Assembly (NCBI GenBank): GCA_964545585.1
Contig: CAZJFT010000011.1
Location: 1 to 23,799 of the forward strand
Direction: 5' to 3'
DNA from: UBA9642 sp964545585
Lineage (GTDB): Archaea > Nanobdellota > Nanobdellia > Woesearchaeales > UBA9642
Length of the DNA stretch: 23,799 bases
This document shows, piece after piece, positions 22,261-23,799 of the stretch. Numbering within the stretch: position 1 is the first letter of the stretch; the number at the start of each line of letters is the position of its first letter. The position numbers and the translations under genes are program-made. The notes beneath the pieces were generated by a model that was given only the letters and a program-made list of their open reading frames with translations, was not told the DNA's origin and ran no database searches.

Positions 22261-22506
22261 ATGGGACTGACGCAAAAACGTGAAGAGCATCTGAAGAAGA
22301 TGCCGATAATAGAGAATAAGATAACGACAAGCAGGAATGGAAGGTTCTTGATACACAGGACGATAATAACACACATAATGCCTACAGATTATTATCGAGC
22401 GGTATTGAGCAATGCAGTCAAAGTGACAGAGGAAGAATTGACGGATGAGGAGATAGATAAGATAGTCAAGGAAGGGAGAGAGTTCCTGAAAGAGAGAGAA
22501 TGTTGA
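22261..22506 (+). CDS. Unknown small protein
   Basis: An 81-aa soluble protein that I do not recognise. The start is the ATG at 22261, with GGAGG at 22250-22254 (a GTG in frame at 22249 overlaps this site). The N-terminal half is basic (MGLTQKREEHLKKMP, SRNGRFLIHRTIITHIMP) and the C-terminal half is acidic and helical (KVTEEELTDEEIDKIVKEGREFLKERE). Such a charge split is seen in small RNA- or ribosome-associated proteins, but no family can be named. It is followed immediately by a hairpin terminator. Confidence 0.65.
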   Translation: MGLTQKREEHLKKMPIIENKITTSRNGRFLIHRTIITHIMPTDYYRAVLSNAVKVTEEELTDEEIDKIVKEGREFLKEREC

Positions 22507-22525
22507 AAGGAGCGAAGCTCCTTTT
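22506..22525 (+). terminator. Hairpin overlapping the stop codon of the 81-aa protein gene
   Basis: AAAGGAGC (22506-22513), loop GAA, and GCTCCTTT (22517-22524), followed by a short T/C-rich run. The stem starts at the last base of the TGA stop. It separates this gene from the next promoter at about 22543. Confidence 0.6.
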
Positions 22526-22542
22526 CACTTTCATGAAAAGAT

Positions 22543-22550
22543 TTTTAAAA
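22543..22550 (+). promoter_or_regulatory. TATA box for UDP-glucuronate decarboxylase gene
   Basis: TTTTAAAA-like box (ATTTTTAAAAC) centred about 26 bp before the ATG at 22573; no ribosome site, so probably leaderless. Confidence 0.55.
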
Positions 22551-22572
22551 CAGTTTTGAATCTCTTCCGTTC

Positions 22573-23502
22573 ATGAAGACAATCCTTGTGACAGGGGGAG
22601 CTGGTTTTATCGGAAGCAACCTATGCAGATATTTGCTCGATAAAGGCCATCATGTTATTGCAGTAGACAATTTCTTTACGGGAAGAACTGAAAACGTGAG
22701 AGGATTACTCACAAATCCACGTTTTGAACTGATAAGGCACGATATAACAATGCCATTGTATTTAGAGGTGGATCAGATTTATAATCTTGCATGTCCAGCA
22801 TCACCGCCAGCATACCAGTATAATCCTATAAAGACAATAAAGACAAGCACCGTAGGGATGGTAAACATACTTGGTCTTGCAAAAAGAACAAAGGCAAGAA
22901 TCCTTCAGGCCTCAACGTCAGAAATATACGGGGATCCTCTTGAGCACCCACAGAAAGAGAGTTATTGGGGTAATGTTAATCCCATAGGGATAAGAAGCTG
23001 TTATGATGAAGGTAAAAGAGTTGCTGAATGCTTATGCATGGATTATCACAGACAGAATAAGGTAGATATAAGGATTGTTAGGATTTTCAATACATATGGC
23101 CCGTTTATGGACAAGGATGATGGCAGAGTAGTCAGCAATTTCATCGTGCAGGCATTAAATGATAATCCTATAACTATCTATGGAGATGGGAAACAGACAA
23201 GAAGTTTCCAATACGTGACAGACTTGATTGAAGGATTGCACAAGATGATGAATCAAGATGAGTTTATAGGCCCAGTAAATATTGGCAATCCAAATGAATT
23301 CACGATAAAAGAATTGGCAGAGAAAGTTATCGAACTGACAGGAAGCAATTCTAAAATAATTTATAAGCCGCTCCCTTCAGATGATCCTAAACAGAGACAA
23401 CCAGACATAACATTAGCTAAGAAAAAACTCGACTGGGAACCTGTAGTTCAACTCGACAAAGGATTGAAAGATACAATAGAATATTTCAAGAAAGTGATAT
23501 AA
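22573..23502 (+). CDS. UDP-glucuronate decarboxylase / UDP-xylose synthase (extended SDR)
   Basis: A 309-aa NAD-dependent enzyme that converts UDP-glucuronate to UDP-xylose for surface glycans. The Rossmann loop is TGGAGFIGS (7-15; Gly 8, 11, 14). The UXS signature is strong: LACPASPPAYQYNPIKTIK (72-90), ILQASTSEIYGDP (110-122), YWGNVNPIG (131-139) and RSCYDEGKR (141-149) with Y144 and K148, then YHRQ. RIFNTYGPFMDKDDGRV and QTRSFQYVTDLIEG bind the UDP-sugar. This matches UXS better than UDP-glucose 4-epimerase or dTDP-glucose dehydratase. There is no membrane helix, so it is cytoplasmic. It is convergent with the 5S rRNA gene. Together with sequon-rich exported proteins it fits active surface glycosylation (inference). 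Confidence 0.92.
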   Translation: MKTILVTGGAGFIGSNLCRYLLDKGHHVIAVDNFFTGRTENVRGLLTNPRFELIRHDITMPLYLEVDQIYNLACPASPPAYQYNPIKTIKTSTVGMVNILGLAKRTKARILQASTSEIYGDPLEHPQKESYWGNVNPIGIRSCYDEGKRVAECLCMDYHRQNKVDIRIVRIFNTYGPFMDKDDGRVVSNFIVQALNDNPITIYGDGKQTRSFQYVTDLIEGLHKMMNQDEFIGPVNIGNPNEFTIKELAEKVIELTGSNSKIIYKPLPSDDPKQRQPDITLAKKKLDWEPVVQLDKGLKDTIEYFKKVI

Positions 23503-23540
23503 AACATATTTTAATTTTTGAAATTTTCTTAAGAATAAAT

Positions 23541-23655
23541 ATAAGGTGGACAGCTAACCTCTTGCGCCTTTTACAAAAAGGCGCGTCAAAAGTGAGTGTT
23601 AACACTACGTGTTAAGCACTCAAATAATTTAGAAAAATAAGGTGGACAGCTAACC
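23541..23655. repeat. 19-bp direct repeat of the 5S rRNA 3' end, 96 bp apart
   Basis: ATAAGGTGGACAGCTAACC occurs at 23541-23559 and again at 23637-23655, where its last 15 bases are the 3' end of the 5S gene (complement). Between the copies lie two hairpins: GCGCCTTTT/AAAAGGCGC (23564-23572/23576-23584) and GAGTGTTAACAC/GTGTTAAGCACTC (23594-23605/23609-23621, one bulged G). This looks like a small insertion or recombination scar at the 5S end, in the way integrases duplicate RNA-gene ends. Confidence 0.75.
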
Positions 23656-23755
23656 ATGGTTCCCATACGTGAGTACAGTACAACATGGAACGTGAGATTG
23701 CTTAACTTCCGAGTTCGAAAAGGGATCGGGTGTAACCAACCTGCTATGACCGTCC
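23641..23755 (-). rRNA. rrf: 5S ribosomal RNA
   Basis: On the minus strand the gene begins GGACGGTCATAGCAGG and ends AGCTGTCCACC. The first and last bases pair as helix I (GGACGGU with GCUGUCC). The internal stretch CACCCGATCCC...TCGAACTCGGAAGTTAAGC is the universal 5S loop/helix III signature. The length is about 115 nt. It is not next to 16S or 23S genes in this window and has its own TATA box, as in many DPANN genomes with scattered rRNA genes. The sequence after the 3' end is TTATTTTT, a likely termination signal. Exact ends are estimated from helix I. Confidence 0.95.
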
Positions 23756-23776
23756 AAAAATAGGGACATTAATAAT

Positions 23777-23785
23777 ATTTATAAA
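23777..23785 (-). promoter_or_regulatory. TATA box of the 5S rRNA gene
   Basis: TTTATAAAT preceded by AACC on the minus strand, centred about 25 bp upstream of the 5S start at about 23755, the normal archaeal distance. Confidence 0.65.
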
Positions 23786-23799
23786 GGTTTCCTTTTTCT

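Noticed and set aside
23564..23621. CRISPR repeats
   Set aside because: The two hairpins differ in sequence, and the 19-mer occurs only twice, matching the 5S end. There is no spacer series.

Overview
The window reads as a piece of a small-genome archaeon, most likely a DPANN lineage of the Woesearchaeota/Pacearchaeota type (inference; no marker gene here fixes the phylum). Reasons: several start codons lie about 26 bp downstream of a TTTATATA-like TATA box with no Shine-Dalgarno site (leaderless genes). Downstream genes in operons use GGAGGTG-type sites instead. The gene content is archaeal: a Ser/His signal peptidase, Elp3, an AK6/Fap7 kinase, an NFACT (RqcH) protein, a Nop2/Sun RNA methyltransferase, and an orphan 5S rRNA gene with its own promoter. 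Genes are AT-rich, tightly packed and often overlap by 4 bp.

Layout. 1-1088 (minus): two tandem ribbon-helix-helix regulators overlap each other and a sequon-rich secreted protein that runs off the left edge. 1387-4648: small membrane or unknown proteins, a HypC-like protein without its cysteine, a signal peptidase fused to a DUF5752-like domain, a GNAT enzyme and a membrane-anchored P-loop ATPase. 4734-7008: phosphoglycerate mutase, two unknown proteins and a DUF1003 protein with a zinc-ribbon-like N-terminus. 7124-11378 (plus): a run of overlapping genes encoding a ubiquitin-like sulfur carrier, a TtuA/Ncs6 thiolase, an E1-like activator, 3-methyladenine glycosylase Tag, Elp3 and a small protein. 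It plausibly builds both halves of a cm5s2U-type wobble uridine.

11375-19397 is the most interesting region: a complete deoxynucleotide locus. On the minus strand lie class I ribonucleotide reductase nrdB and nrdA plus a flavin-barrel protein. Diverging on the plus strand are a class III reductase, dUTPase, a redoxin and the radical-SAM activase NrdG. The class III enzyme has two striking traits. A complete NrdR repressor (zinc ribbon plus ATP-cone) is fused to its N-terminus. Its glycyl-radical tail is cut off into a separate 52-aa gene with its own ribosome binding site, the cut falling between the two halves of the zinc site. The shared intergenic region carries four matches to the bacterial NrdR box in two pairs, spaced by about three and four helical turns, one pair before each operon. 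The class I enzyme has its ATP-cone on the beta subunit rather than alpha. Together this suggests a self-contained circuit in which the fused repressor/enzyme controls both reductase operons.

19438-23799: a small membrane protein, AK6, an RqcH-like protein lacking NFACT-R, an RNA m5C methyltransferase, a small unknown protein, UDP-glucuronate decarboxylase, and a 5S rRNA gene on the minus strand. The last 15 bases of the 5S gene, with 4 flanking bases, are repeated 96 bp away, and the two copies bracket two near-perfect hairpins.
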